In this document: one piece after another, positions 22,290-33,249 of the stretch
Numbering within the stretch: the first letter of the stretch is position 1
Layout: every line of letters begins with the position of its first letter
From: Oreohelix idahoensis
Taxonomy: Eukaryota; Mollusca; Gastropoda; Stylommatophora; Oreohelicidae
NCBI GenBank assembly: GCA_024509875.1
Contig: JAMPIV010019856.1
Span: 1 to 64,000, forward strand
Length of the DNA stretch: 64,000 bases
Direction of reading: 5' to 3'
Program-made: the position numbers and the translations under genes
The notes under the pieces: generated by a model
What the model saw: only the letters and a program-made list of their open reading frames with translations
Told to the model about the DNA's origin: nothing
Database searches by the model: none

Positions 22290-22720
22290 AAGAAAAAAAA
22301 AAGTTTGGTAATATCGGAATGAAGTTCGCCGAACGCTCAGCAATGAATATGTCTTCTTCTTCTTCTGTCCTTAGCCAAAGACCGACCAAGCAGTCAGAGG
22401 CCATCACGCCTTGTGGCATCTTAAGGGCAACCGCAGATTGATTTTCTCTGTTGTAGTTTCCCATCACGCCTAGCGGCGTCTTTAGGGCAACAACAAACAG
22501 ATCCATCTGCCGTTGTTTCCGTAATCGGTGTGACAAGCCAACGGGTGATCAGCCCATTGGGCCAATGAATATGTGTATAATGTGTATTTTCGTACCATTT
22601 AGAGTTAAGGATTAGGGTTAACCCTAACCTTAAATGGTACGAAAATACACAAATTATAAACATATTCATTGCAAAGCGTTCGGCGAACTTCATTCTGATA
22701 TTACCAAAACTTTTATTATA
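22290..22720. repeat. Fold-back inverted repeat, arms of about 110 bp
   Basis: The left arm (22303-22352 plus 22575-22616) and the right arm (22617-22710) are near-perfect reverse complements: GGTAATATCGGAATGAAGTT against AACTTCATTCTGATATTACC, and TGTATTTTCGTACCATTTA against TAAATGGTACGAAAATACA. The centre is TTAGGGTTAACCCTAA. The left arm is split by a LINE fragment. Likely a fold-back or MITE-like element. Confidence 0.8.
22353..22562 (-). mobile_element. LINE 3' fragment (210 bp) with 12-bp target duplication
   Basis: Flanked by CAATGAATATGT at 22341-22352 and 22563-22574. The (CTT)n at the left is the (AAG)n tail of a minus-strand insertion. The body carries two copies of GCCATCACGCCTTGTGGC / CCATCACGCCTAGCGGCGTC, the same 3' region as at 55490-55510. 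Because the inverted repeat is intact without it, this insertion is younger than the fold-back. Confidence 0.85.
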
Positions 22721-23110
22721 ATCTCGACACGAACCGCTCATCAAGGAAAATCTTTTTTCAGTTATTTCAGTTACATCACATAAATAACTCATTTACGAGA
22801 ACATGTTTCAGAGCCGTACAATAAGACTCACGTGACATTTGAGTTAAAGATTCATATTACTGGGTTGGATTTGATTTCTTTTGATTTCCATATATTTCCC
22901 AGTGCAATAAAAGCTGATATTGCCTTTTGTATTTTTTAAAAATATCACTGTATGTTTTTCCGACTTTGTCTACATTTCTGCCAAGATCAAATGTAGGATT
23001 CTACATCTTCTATGCGAATTTCTTCAAGTGTAGTTTAGTTTCTGCTTTATTTTCTAAGGCCTTTGGGACTTAAGTATACCGTACTATTTTTTTTTTAAAT
23101 TAATGAAGAA
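22721..23110. other. No gene recognised
   Basis: AT-rich intronic-type sequence. No frame or repeat that I can name. Confidence 0.4.
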
Positions 23111-23419
23111 AAATATTCCGTTCAACCTCTGATGGGTTATAATTAGGATATATATTGTTTTCGATTCCAAATAATATGAACAACTGCCGATATGAAAAAG
23201 TGGCATCAAATTTGTCAAATCATTGTAAATAGGGACAATCACAATTGTGCTTATACGTTAAATAAATTTAAAAAAAAAAAAATCAAGAAGAAACTCTGAA
23301 CATGAATAACATTAAAGTGGAGGGGTGTAAAGGCCTGGTGGTTCCAGTTATATAACTGACTTTAACAGATATTTAATTGACTTCCATCTGTTAAAAGTCA
23401 TATTTTTCGTTGTTATAAG

Positions 23420-23860
23420 AAAATGATCATGATTTTTATTTTTGCTGTGTGTCAACTTCTGACAAATAGAACAGTTTTAAACTTGGTCAAGGGGAGCCGC
23501 GCTAGCTTAGTGGTTACAACACCGCTCTGGCGACCGGGTGATACAGGATCAAACCCGGCGACGGCATTTGAGGATTTTTCGTCGACCGGGATTTGGACTG
23601 GATTAACTCGAGACCTGGCGAAGACATTTGAAGGAGTGTCGTCGACAAGGGACTGACGGCTCACGTAAAATCAATGTCAGGTTAGACATTAAAAAAAAAC
23701 CTGGTCAATAAATTCAAATACCTAGGCACATTAATAACAACGGATGGAAGATGCATCTCAGAAGTGAAGAGCAGAATAGCTTAGGTAAAAACAACATTCT
23801 ATAAAATGAAGAGTATTTTAACACGAACAAAGGTTAATATGTAGTTGGGAATGTAAAGGT
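23420..23860 (+). pseudogene. LINE RT fragment, split by a SINE
   Basis: Without the SINE (23491-23701) the flanks join in frame: NRTVLNLVNK, then FKYLGTLITTDGRCISEVKS, then KTTFYKMKSILTRTKV. VNKFKYLGTLI is the thumb motif of LINE RTs. It lies in the loop of the inverted repeat. Confidence 0.75.
23491..23701 (+). mobile_element. tRNA-derived SINE with 7-bp target duplication
   Basis: Starts GGGGAGCCGCGCTAGCTTAG; TAGCTTAGTGGTT is an A box and GGATCAAACCC a B box of the Pol III promoter. A body with two related AAGGAGTGTCGTCGAC-type segments follows, ending in an A9 tail. TGGTCAA at 23484-23490 and 23702-23708 is the target duplication. The head is shared with the SINE at 32955-33241. Confidence 0.85.
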
Positions 23861-24176
23861 CTAATGCTGTTCTTACAAAGCATATGGCTTTTCGCCTTAC
23901 AGGCGAAAGTTAATTAAATGTCAGTTATATAACTGGAACCACCAGGACTTTACACCCCTCCTCCTTAATATTATTCTTGTTCAGAGGTTCTGCTTCATTT
24001 TGTTGGGTTTTTTTTTTTTTAGCAAAGAAGCATAATTGGTAATTGTGATTTTCCCTATTTACAATGATTTGACAAATGTGATGCCACTTTCTCATATCGG
24101 CAGTTGTTCAAATTATTTGGATTTGAAAACAATATATATCCTAATTATAACCCATCAGAGGTTGAACGGGATATTT

Positions 24177-25049
24177 GTCACCATTAATATAACAAAAGAA
24201 TATTTTATGCAACAATTCTTTGTCATTGGAAGTAAGAAAAGAGTTCTTCAATCAGAATTGATAAATTGTACTTTTGGATACAGGAAGTTTGTGAAGAGAC
24301 ATGATTCTCCTACGCCACTTATCGGCATGGTCCCGTTGAACAAGATATTAGGAAGCAAGTCAAATATAAAATATTGCATAGTCCTGAGATACATATATTG
24401 AAGTTTCTACTTTTTACTGTCCGGTTACTTACATTGAACCACATGCTACGAATGTACGGGAGTTAAGGTTATTTCTGTACATGTTCTTATTCTCTGGTCC
24501 TTTCAAACTGTACCATTAAGGATTGCAATATTATGTTGGTGTAATCTTAACGTTGTTCTTTTTTTTTTTTTTTTTGGTAGCATTAACAATTCATATGTGT
24601 TTGTTTAATCATAATTCTTTTTTTATTTACGCTCCTTACGGGGAGCATGAAGTCCATGACTTAAAGCAACGTTCCCCTTTTCCAGTCAGCACGTGCATCT
24701 GCACAGTGATTGCACCACTATTGAAGCAATGGGTTTTCTGTGGTAATTGGTCGCTATCGATACTTCATGGTAAGCGCCAAGAAGGGGACGAGGAGTTTAG
24801 GTCGGATGGACAAAGTTTGGTCTCCATTACAAGAATTGGTAAATCAGTTCATAGCCAGACCTAGACTATGTTCAGAGATGTAGACGTACAATGGCCCAGT
24901 TCTGTCACTTTGCCACACTCTACACATTTCGCTTTCACACGAAAAACACCAAAATAGCAAGTATTTCTAAATGTCGTAGCGCAGCACAGTAGAGTGTGGG
25001 AAAGCGGCTCGAATTTAACGGATGAAAATAAAAGGTTAACAAGAAACTA
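24177..25049. other. No gene recognised
   Basis: Short frames only. Holds a T run at 24559-24575. No exon, tRNA or named repeat seen. Confidence 0.4.
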
Positions 25050-25383
25050 TAAAATATATACCTGTTCAAAAAAGAAAACGCATATCGCTCTATCCGAGGG
25101 CGCGTTTTTATGAGTTTGTAAGAATAAATTTTGGTGATAGGAGGTATAATAAAAACCAAGCATTCATCAAAAAGTTCTTTACAGTGTCAGCATGCACGTG
25201 TTGACCTGAATTGCGTTTTCGTTTTTTGTAATCGTTAACATACGCAGTGGTCAATAGTGTTTATGACGCAATTTTTGACCACAGCTCATGTTGCGCGCAC
25301 GTGAAAGCAAACAAAATTTGGGGTGAACACTATTCACTGACTACGCAACTGAAACCCTATAAAAGGATTAAACGCTACACACA

Positions 25384-26550
25384 CAAAAAATGTCCAGTTC
25401 ATTTTCAAGCAGACATTTAATGGCGTCTCTACTCGATATAAATTTAAGGAACATTGCAGCTATGGCCGACTGCATGCAGGTGCGAAATCGCAAAGTCCAG
25501 GTTTGCCAGGAACTCTGTAAACGTTGCCATCAGAGTTACCATCATTCGACTTTAGGCTAAAGTGGTTCAAAAGTCAGCATGGTTCAGGAAGACCGGCATA
25601 AACAGTGACGACCCCAGAGTACAACATCAGCGTCGGAATCGCTTTATTCGTGGCTTCGTCACCGTCAGAGACAGGTTTACAAACAACAGCTTCGTCTCAA
25701 CTGCCCAGTCATTGCCTGCAGGACGACCATGTGTCCTGATCAAACTGTCCAGGAATAGACCTGCATGAATGGCCAGTGATACTTTGGGCAATCAACGACC
25801 TCACCGATAGGACCAGTCCTTACGCGCCGCCATCGCCAAAATCGACTTCTTTGGGCCAACCATCATCGGTCCCTAGGGCAGCTGACAAATCAATGGAGAC
25901 GTGTCTGGTTTAGCCGTACGAATCCTTTCTTTTTGTTGCCAGCGTCATGATAGGACATGGGCGTAGGGTGTATACCGTAGTGTCCGAAAATGGTACGTTT
26001 TGCCTCCATAAATTGCGTTGATGAAGCTCCGCCGCACGGTGGTGGAAGGTGCAATGGTGTGGGAATGATCAGTTACATAACGGAAGGAGTCAAATTGCGT
26101 GCACATTTGAAGGAGGCTGTGAATGTGCAACAATATACGTGTCAATGAAATTCTTTCGAACCCCATGTCCTTCCACTTTTGGCTGCACAAAGAGGTCTGT
26201 GTTTCAACAGGAACAACGCCAGCTCAGACCCCATTGTGCGAAGGTTTTTGACCACGCCGCAGTTCCTGAATGGCATCACAACATTCTCACTACCTTCGCC
26301 TGGCCATCCCTGTCTCCAGACTTGAGTCCGATTGAGCACCTTGTGGGGATTGAGCTGCAAAGGACAGTGTTTGTCGCCGAGACGTTGTCTGCTCCAGCCA
26401 ATCGTCGTGATCTGTTCCAGGCACTCCAGGAAGAGTGAGGCAGCCATCCGACAAGTGCCCCACATCAACAGTCTGTCTGATTGCCCATTCATTGCCCAGG
26501 AGATGCAGTCGCTGATCGCTGCAAGAGGACTGTTTCCAGGACCTCCATAG
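25384..26550 (+). pseudogene. Tc1-like transposase remnant
   Basis: Early pieces (LRNIAAMADCMQVRNRKVQ, then SGRPA) resemble the DNA-binding helix-turn-helix part, with many stops. From about 26190 the C-terminal catalytic half is clearer: VFQQEQRQLRPHCAKVFDHA, then WPSLSPDLSPIEHL, ANRRDLFQALQEEW and AARGL. VFQQDNARPH with its Asp and SPDLNPIE with its Glu are the DDE landmarks of Tc1/mariner. Here the first D of QQDN reads E/Q, so catalysis would fail. It would have cut and pasted the element at TA sites. Confidence 0.8.
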
Positions 26551-26649
26551 GAACGGGAAGAGCGCTGCGTACTTGCCAAACCAGCTCTGCGTTTGCTAGT
26601 CTCTGATGCTAAAAATTATACTTGTACAGCTGATGGCGTTCGATGAAAC

Positions 26650-26920
26650 CCTAAGGCATTCCCTATGTGCTGCCAAATCTTGAGGACATGAGGCACACCG
26701 ATGTTAAATTTAAAAACAGTGGGATTGAATAGCTGCATAGATTATCGTTATGTCGATCGAGACGTTTCTGCTCCACCCAATGTCGTGAATCTGTTCTAGG
26801 CAACTCCGATGAAGACGTGGTCCAGCCCATCCACAGGCCCACATCAGACGTTGATCGCCATCCTGCAAGGAGATGCCAGGTCGCTGATCGATTGGCAAGA
26901 GGAGGGCCCCAAACCCATAC
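26650..26920 (+). repeat. Diverged second copy of the transposase 3' end
   Basis: GAGACGTTTCTGCTCCACCC...GTCGTGAATCTGTTCTAGGCA parallels 26379-26425 (GAGACGTTGTCTGCTCCAGCC...GTCGTGATCTGTTCCAGGCA), and CAAGGAGATGCCAGGTCGCTG parallels 26498-26517. It is an internal duplication or a second overlapping Tc1 copy. Confidence 0.7.
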
Positions 26921-27132
26921 TAACGGAAAGCCCGTTACGCAAAAAAACTCTCGTGACACAGATTGGCAAAACAAACTGTCTAATTGATTGGTTGAACCCG
27001 AGGGTATTCTTGTGTGCAATTTGAACAATTTACTCATTAAATTAAAAAGCTATATGAATTGTCAAAAAATTATTTACTATGTGTGTGCCTTAGTAGCTAT
27101 AACGCGTCCTATTTTTTTGCCACACAGTATAT

Positions 27133-27484
27133 AGATGTTGGACTGGACTGTTAGTATTGTAATGACTCTTGTCAAGTCCCTATTCCATGAAAAGCTAACT
27201 CTCACTCAGCTCGTGCTCATAATCTTTGGTTGAAAAAAAGGTTGGTGTGAAAGACTTATGGTTCGTCCCTCTGGGCCTCAAGGAGTGGACTCCTGTCAAA
27301 CCATGCTCTCAACTTTAACTTACTACCACCAGACATTGTGCGCGGTTACAAAAATTGAACTAAAAGAAGAAAAGAACGTAATGATAACCCTGAACACTGT
27401 TCACGGATCAAGACACCGAACGTACAGTTTCTAATAACATATACATCCTATATATAAAAATCTGTTATCCTTCCAAAAAAACAT
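27133..27484. other. No gene recognised
   Basis: Ordinary composition, short frames only. Confidence 0.35.
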
Positions 27485-29905
27485 GGTAATGAGCACACTT
27501 ATCAACCACTACCCGACATGCAAACACAAGTGTTGTTTACACTCAGCGCCCCAACACATAAACACAATTATAAACCTCCAAATAACCATAAAACAAAAAA
27601 AAACCTTGATTATATAAAACACCACCCAATGATCAACGTTACTTTGGCACCATTGCACACCTCACACCATAAACCCAAATTAGGAGTTTATTTAACATAA
27701 GATTGTATATTTGTTCCCTACATCCTGTCAACCACCCCCAATACAATTGTTCCAACCTACCCAACACACCCCCACCACCCATACCACCCCTAAATACATC
27801 CTTGCCGGACCCCCCATGCCTTATGTACTAGTCATCACACCACAAAACCCATATCCATTGCACCTAATGCATAATAATCTTCTTTCTCACCCCCCATGGT
27901 TGTATTCCCAAATAACAGTATTAGTATGACTTCAACCAACCCTAATTCACACAAACACTTAAGAATGTTGAACCTTCCTTACCAAAAACAACCACTCTTT
28001 TCAAAATACTCATTCCCCTAACCACCCACTCCCATTGATCCCCCCGTGTGTGTACTGTGTTGATTGTCTAATACTATACACCCTACAGCCACTGTGTTAA
28101 TGACAGGTAGAACGTTATTCCTCTCATCAAGTCAACAGTCCTTAGCATCTTCGGACTGTCTCAGTGATCAAGTTGTCTACACACCTGTCACTCACTCGAC
28201 TGATACCCAAGTTGGTGATCATAGTACCCCCCCAACAACTTGCTCCCCCCAAGAGTGTACTAAATATCGTGTTTCGTATTAGACATCTTTTTAACCATTT
28301 CATAGTACTCTCAGCCTTATCTTCCATGCCTTAACAGTGTGATAGGGTTGCACAACAGCTGTTCAAACCACACCATCCCCCAGTAACAGTGGTTCGTCAC
28401 CCCATAGCAATCCTGTCTTCCACCCAGGTCTCACCCCCCATCAAACACACGCCCCCACTCAACCAAGACCACTCAACCCACCATTACTTATTTCCCCTGT
28501 CTGAACTCTACTGTGAAGGGAGGGGCATGGAAACAGAAGTACAACAAGGCTCTCAGACTGAATGAGTCTCTTTCTCACTATGACAATAGTATGTGATAAT
28601 GAACCCCTACATATCTCCTAGTGCCTGTCATACAATAGATATAAATGTGGTCAACGAACCCCTTGGGGAGGGTGTCGTTTCCCCTCAACTCCTATGACTA
28701 GAGTCCATGCTAAAAACACATCCTCCATCCTATAGCAATACCATGTATTAGTTTGTGACTCCCCTCCACCCTGTACTATGTGTCCTATGGCTCAATTCTA
28801 GCATCTCCCCCCCACTACTAGTCCGACCCCCCCCATGTGTCTCCTCCCCATGCGAACCATCAACTGGGTCCGTAATACCATCAGCCCAAAACATGATACC
28901 CTACCCCTCCATCCCACAAGAAAAAGTTAAAGAGCCCACTGTGTCTGTGTCACCCCAGTATGTCATCAACATGTAATGTCCCCAAATCACGATAGTCTTT
29001 CAGTGGCAATCCTCTCTATCCATCTAAGAAACCAACACTATAGCCCAATCTAGTAGGGTTAACCCCTCCCACCCTAGTGCGTCATTAGTATTTCCATAAC
29101 ATAACTTCACACATTGATTTCAAACTTACCCATGCACTGCAACCCCCCCCATGTATCCTCTCAAGACCTCACTGCCCTCTCACAGTGTGTTCCTATCGAC
29201 CATAGTCACACCATACCTATCCCACCAGTCAACAGACTGATCCAACACCCTCTCTCATCATCTGTCCCGTGTAAAATAAGCCAGTCCCAAGATCATCATC
29301 TATAGTTTGATCTACACAAATATTAAAACACACCCGAATCGCCATCACACGACATAAATCACTGTGTGCGCACACAAACAACTGTACCATACTTTAATCC
29401 TATCCCCCATTACCCCACCGTCACTAAATCTCAGTCTACATCTCCTATTAGGTGACCACCCTGAAACATGTACTAAAAAATTCCTATTTTTTCAAACCCC
29501 CTAACTACATTTCGGTTTCCACTCCACAAATCACTCAATGTTATTACTCCACATAGAAAATGCAAGGTTCGTGTATCTCAAAATCTTGTGCTAGATCTCA
29601 AGTAAAGTGCATCAACTCATCGCTCACGACCCCTAATGCAACACGAGTATCATTTCCAATGAGAAATGTCTACTTTCAGTCCCCCTCACACATACTAGAA
29701 TCATGTTCTATGTACCACGAGGTTCTGTGTGACCATCATACTGTACACTACCCGTGTCATATAGAGACATAGAGTTCAGTGTCCATCTACACGATTCTAC
29801 ATCACTGGGTATCTCACTATCACCTATGGGATACTTAAAGACTCATATTCCAGTATACAGCATATCTGTACCCCCCCCACATTTAACTACATATTCATCA
29901 TCCAT
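27485..29905. other. C-rich, G-poor anomalous stretch (2.4 kb)
   Basis: The + strand is dominated by C, A and T with few G. For example, 27721-27780 has only two G in 60 bases, and C runs of 5-9 recur. G becomes commoner to the right (28060-28330, 29560-29800). There is no fixed period, splice-like exon or recognisable protein. Short Pro/Ser/Thr/His-rich frames follow from the composition. It is the strand mirror of the 36420-53040 block. Confidence 0.8.
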
Positions 29906-29912
29906 TACATTT

Positions 29913-31965
29913 GAGCTTTCCAAGGAGCATAGGCCTTCAACAGGTGGTGCGGTCCTCCTTCCTGTGCCAGGTCCCTTCCTTTCCCTGTGCCAGATCCTCC
30001 TGTCCTGTGCCATGTCCTCCCAGTCCTGGGGCCATGGTCCTCCTGTCCTGTGCCAGTCCCCTCCGGTCAGTGCCCATGTCCTCCTTTCCATGAGCCATGT
30101 CCTCACTGTCCATGTTGCCATGTCCCTCCTGTCCTGTGCCAAGTCTCCTTACGTCCGGTGCCAAGATCCTCTTGTCCTGTGCCAAGTCCTACTGTCCTGT
30201 CCAGGTAATCCTGTCCGGGTGCCAAGTCCGTCATGTCCTGTGCCAAGTCCTCCTGTCCTGTGCCAAAGTCCTCCTGGTCCTGTGCCAGTGCCTCCTGTCC
30301 TGTGCCAAGTCACCTGTCCTGTGCCAGTCCTCCACGTCCTATGCCAAGTCCTCCTGTCCCTTGTGCAGTCCTCCTGTCCTGTGCCAAGTCCTCCTGTCCT
30401 GTGCCAAGTCCTGTCCTGGTGCCAGGGTTCTCATGTCCTGTGCCAGGTCCTCCTGTCCTGTGCTAGTCCTCCTGTCCTGTGCCAATCCTTCTGGTCCCTG
30501 TGCCAAGTCCTCCCTTCCTGTGCCAAGTCCTCTGTCCTGTGCCAGGTCCTCCTGTCCGTGCCAGGTCCTCCTGTCCCTGTTGCCAATCCTCCAGACTTTG
30601 CCAAGTCCTCCTGTTCGAACCTACTGTGCCAGTCCTCGTGTCCATGTGCCAAGTCCTCGTGTCAGTGCCAGTCCTCCTGTCCTGTGCCAGATCCTCCTGT
30701 CATGTGCCATGTCCTCACTGTCCTGTGCCATTCCTCCTGTCCGGTGCCCGTCCTCCTGTCCTGTCCTGTGCCAGGTCCTCCCTGTCCTGTGCCAGGTTCC
30801 TTCTGTCCTGTGCCAAGTCCCTACTGTCCTGTGCCATGTCCTCCTGTCCTGTGCCAAGTCTTCCTGTCCTGGGGTCCAAGTCTTTCCTGTCCTGTGCCAA
30901 TCTTCCTGTCCTGTGGCCAATCCTTCCTGTCCTGTGCAAGTCTTCCTGTCCTGTGCCAAGTCTTCCTGTCCTGTGCCAAGTCTCTCCTGTCCTGTGCCAA
31001 GTCTTCCTTCCTGTGCCACCAAGTCTTCCTGTCCTTGCCAAGTCTTCCCTCCTGTGCCAAGTCCATCTGTCCTGTGCCAAGTCTTCCTGTCCTGTGTCAA
31101 GTCTTCCTGTCCTGTGGCCAAGTCTCCTGCTCCCAGTGCCAAATCCTCCTGTCCTGGCCAAGTCCTCCTGTCCTGTTCCAGGTCCCTCGTGCCTGTGCCA
31201 AGTCCTACCTCGAGTCATGTGCCAGTCCGCCTGTCCCTGTGCCAGTCCTGCACTTCCTGTGCCAGGTCATCCTGGCGCGTCCAGTCTCCTGTCCTTGCCA
31301 GGTCCTCCTGACCCTGTGGCCATGTCCTCCCTGACCGTGCCAGGTCCTCCTGTCCTTGCCAACTCCCTCCTGTCCTGTGCCAATCCTGTCCTACTTGCCA
31401 GTTTCCCTGTCCTGTGCCAGGTCCTCCTTCCTGTGCCAAGTCCCTCCTGTCCTGTGCCAAAGTCACCTGTCCTGTCCAGGTCCTCCTTCTGTGCCAGGTC
31501 CTCCAGCCTGTGTCCAAATCCTCCGTCCTGTGCCAAGTCCTCCTGTCCTGTGCCATGTCCTCGTGTCCTGTGCCAGTCCGCGTGTCATGTGCCAGGTCCC
31601 ACCTGTCCTGTTCCTGGTCCTCCAGTCCTGTGCCAGGTCATCCTGTTCCTGTGCCAGGTCATCCTGTCCTTTGCCAGTCCTCCTGGTCCTTGCCAGGTCC
31701 ACCAGACCTGTGCCATTGTCCTCCTGTCCTGTGCCAGGTCCTCCTGACCTGTGCCATGTCCTCCTGTCCTGTGCCAGGTCCTCCTGACCTGTGCCATGTC
31801 CTCCTGTCCTGTGCCAGTCCTCCTAGTTTCTGTGCCATGTCCTCCTGTCCTGTGCCAGTCCTCCTGTCCTTGCCAGTCCCTCCTGACTGTCCTCGTGCCA
31901 GGTCCCTTTTCCTTGCCATCCGCTCAAGATATTTCCATGTCTTCTTATCCCATACATTTATATCT
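29913..31965 (-). mobile_element. LINE ORF2 C-terminus split by a minisatellite
   Basis: Left flank 29913-29945 (minus strand: VEGLCSLES) and right flank 31905-31955 (minus strand: KKTWKYLERMA) are the two sides of one LINE C-terminus. The intact order at 33480-33560 (minus) is KKTWKDLEQTAQDRNKFVEGLCS. The 2-kb minisatellite sits between MA and VEGLCS. Confidence 0.75.
29950..31910. repeat. 20-bp minisatellite, roughly 95-100 variant units
   Basis: Unit CCTCCTGTCCTGTGCCAAGT with frequent 1-2 base indels and substitutions (CCATGT, CCAGGT). Because 20 is not a multiple of three and indels are common, all frames cycle through PVPSPPVLCQVLLSCAK (plus) and AQDRRTWHRTGG (minus). The long open frames of up to 526 residues are repeat products, not genes. 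Confidence 0.95.
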
Positions 31966-32491
31966 CCAGAACTTGAACATGCGAATTGCCTTTCAAAACA
32001 TGAACTAAGGAATTAATAATGAAATAAATGAAAGCCGAAGTCCCTTCCGACCCAACTACTCCATGAGCCCCTCGGCGCTGAGGGCCTCTGGACAATGCCT
32101 GTTCCACCGGTCATAGTTACGCCACAGTAAATGTCTCTTTTGTTACATTTGGGCTTTTTCCATCTCGTCAATTAATTTGAACTACATCATGGGCATCTTC
32201 TTAGTGTTTTGAAGACTGAAAGTGCGAATCTGTTAAAATTGTCAGTTTCTTGCTGGGTTGTTAGAGAAGTTTTCAAGTACTCATCTAGGTTGAATCATTG
32301 TGCTTAATTTTTATGTGTGACAATTTGATTGTCCCGAGCATTTATTTTTAGCGCTCCGAGCAGTGGTTATATGGGCTCTCCACTGTAGCTACCTTGACTT
32401 TTGACCATTTTGCATCTAACGCTACTTACCACTGCTTATTGTACATTTCTAAAAGTCCATTATTTCTGTGAGGTTTCTTTTTCATTCCTAG
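31966..32491. other. Intron sequence before an M13 peptidase exon
   Basis: No gene or named repeat. Ends in the pyrimidine tract GGTTTCTTTTTCATTCCTAG, the acceptor of the exon at 32492. Confidence 0.6.
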
Positions 32492-32575
32492 ACTTACTGG
32501 AAGAAGAAGATAAACCAACAGACTTGGGAAGCATGAAGAAAGCAAAGGATCTTTACAAGTCATGTATGAATTTAG
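32492..32575 (+). CDS. M13 peptidase exon (YKSCMNL block)
   Basis: 84 bases between the acceptor TTCATTCCTAG and the donor GTAAGA. Two bases complete the previous codon, then LLEEEDKPTDLGSMKKAKDL and YKSCMNL, then one base of the next codon. The pattern KAKxLYxSCMN is a conserved N-terminal landmark of neprilysin/ECE peptidases; the Cys forms a family disulfide. The single G left at the end joins AT of the exon at 35251 to give Asp, so the spliced text reads SCMNLDLINSRGDTP, exactly as the family predicts. The enzyme is an extracellular zinc endopeptidase that cuts small peptides. The preceding exon, with the expected CxDFYxYACGGW block, was not found. Confidence 0.78.
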
Positions 32576-32639
32576 GTAAGATGGGTGATCTTTGTGTTTG
32601 TAAAATAGCCACTAACAAAACAGAGAACAAGTGGTAATA

Positions 32640-32940
32640 TTCAGACTCCACATGGGCGACAACAGATTGAGATATAATCTATTCCTACAAGCTAAAGATA
32701 GGAACTACCGATGAGTGTAAATGTGGCACTGATAAAATGACAACTGAACATCTGTTTCGAAGATGCCTAACATATGAGGAACAAAGAAAGCACATATGAC
32801 TATCACCAGTACCATTCCTGGAAAAACTCTATGGAGATACCAACAGCCTCAAGCTGACTACTACTTTCTTTGACAATATTCAAGTAGACGTCTGAGAGTG
32901 CACACAAAGAAGATGAAGAAGGATGGGCCTGAGTTCGACT
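32640..32940 (+). mobile_element. LINE 3' end (TTEHLF family)
   Basis: One frame gives KIGTTDECKCGTDKMTTEHL, FRRCLTYEEQRKHI, SLKLTTTFFDNIQVDV and a stop, then a GAA-rich tail (AAGAAGATGAAGAAGG). CxCG...TTEHLLxxCPxY is the zinc-like C-terminus of a LINE family. It is homologous to 36040-36280, which lies on the opposite strand. It sits in the intron after the 32492 exon. Confidence 0.75.
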
Positions 32941-32954
32941 CCCAGAAAGCCTAT

Positions 32955-33241
32955 TTTTTTTTTTTTTTTTTTTTTTTTAACCAGCGGCACTTAGGCTTTC
33001 AGCCCTTCGGCCCAATGACATGTCATTGCGAGGCTGGGGAACCTGAGGACTTTCCTTCCAACCCGGTCAGGAGCTTCGCTCCTTCCCATCCACAGAGGGT
33101 TTATCACAGGAGCCGTTCAGGCTATTCAGTCAAATTTCCGGCCGTAAACATTTCTTCAAACGCCAACGCCCGGGTTTGAACCATGAACACCTGGTCGCCA
33201 GTACAACGCCGAAGCCATTACACCAGCGCGGCTCCCCCAGT
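32955..33241 (-). mobile_element. tRNA-derived SINE with poly-A tail and 8-bp target duplication
   Basis: The reverse complement begins GGGGAGCCGCGCTGGTGTAA (A box GCTGGTGTAATGG) and has the B box GGTTCAAACCC. A roughly 150-bp body follows, then a long A tail, seen as T26 at 32954-32979. AAGCCTAT at 32947-32954 and 33242-33249 is the target duplication. The long unbroken tail suggests a fairly recent insertion. Confidence 0.9.
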
Positions 33242-33249
33242 AAGCCTAT

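Larger units (their letters stand above)
23111..24176. repeat. Large inverted repeat, arms of about 270 bp
   Basis: 23111-23381 and 23909-24176 are reverse complements with small indels. Matching words include AACCTCTGATGGGTTATAAT / ATTATAACCCATCAGAGGTT and CAACTGCCGATATGA / TCATATCGGCAGTTG. The inner ends both carry the palindrome CAGTTATATAACTG. The 527-base loop holds a LINE fragment with a SINE inside it. Confidence 0.85.
25050..27132 (+). mobile_element. Tc1-like DNA transposon, dead, with 3' partial duplication
   Basis: The ends at about 25050 (TATACCTGTTCAAAAAAGAA) and about 27132 (reverse complement TATATACTGTGTGGCAAAAA) are loosely inverted (shared TATATA, CAAAAAA, ACGC..TAT), as expected of decayed terminal repeats. 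A Tc1-type transposase remnant lies between them, and its last part is present twice. The ends are tentative. Confidence 0.6.

Noticed and set aside
22600..22635. Interstitial telomere repeat (TTAGGGTTAACCCTAA)
   Set aside because: Only one TTAGGG on each side, explained by the centre of the fold-back palindrome.
23491..23565. A functional tRNA gene
   Set aside because: The A and B boxes are present, but the cloverleaf is imperfect, there is a SINE body and A tail, and target duplications flank it.
27518..29305. Small Pro/Thr/His-rich + frames as secreted peptides
   Set aside because: No signal peptides or conserved cysteines; they reflect the C-rich composition.
29754..31747. Long open frames (up to 526 residues) rich in Cys, Pro, Ser and Val, and minus-strand frames rich in AQDRRTWHRTG
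   Set aside because: They are translations of the 20-bp minisatellite in all frames. There is no start context, domain or splice support.
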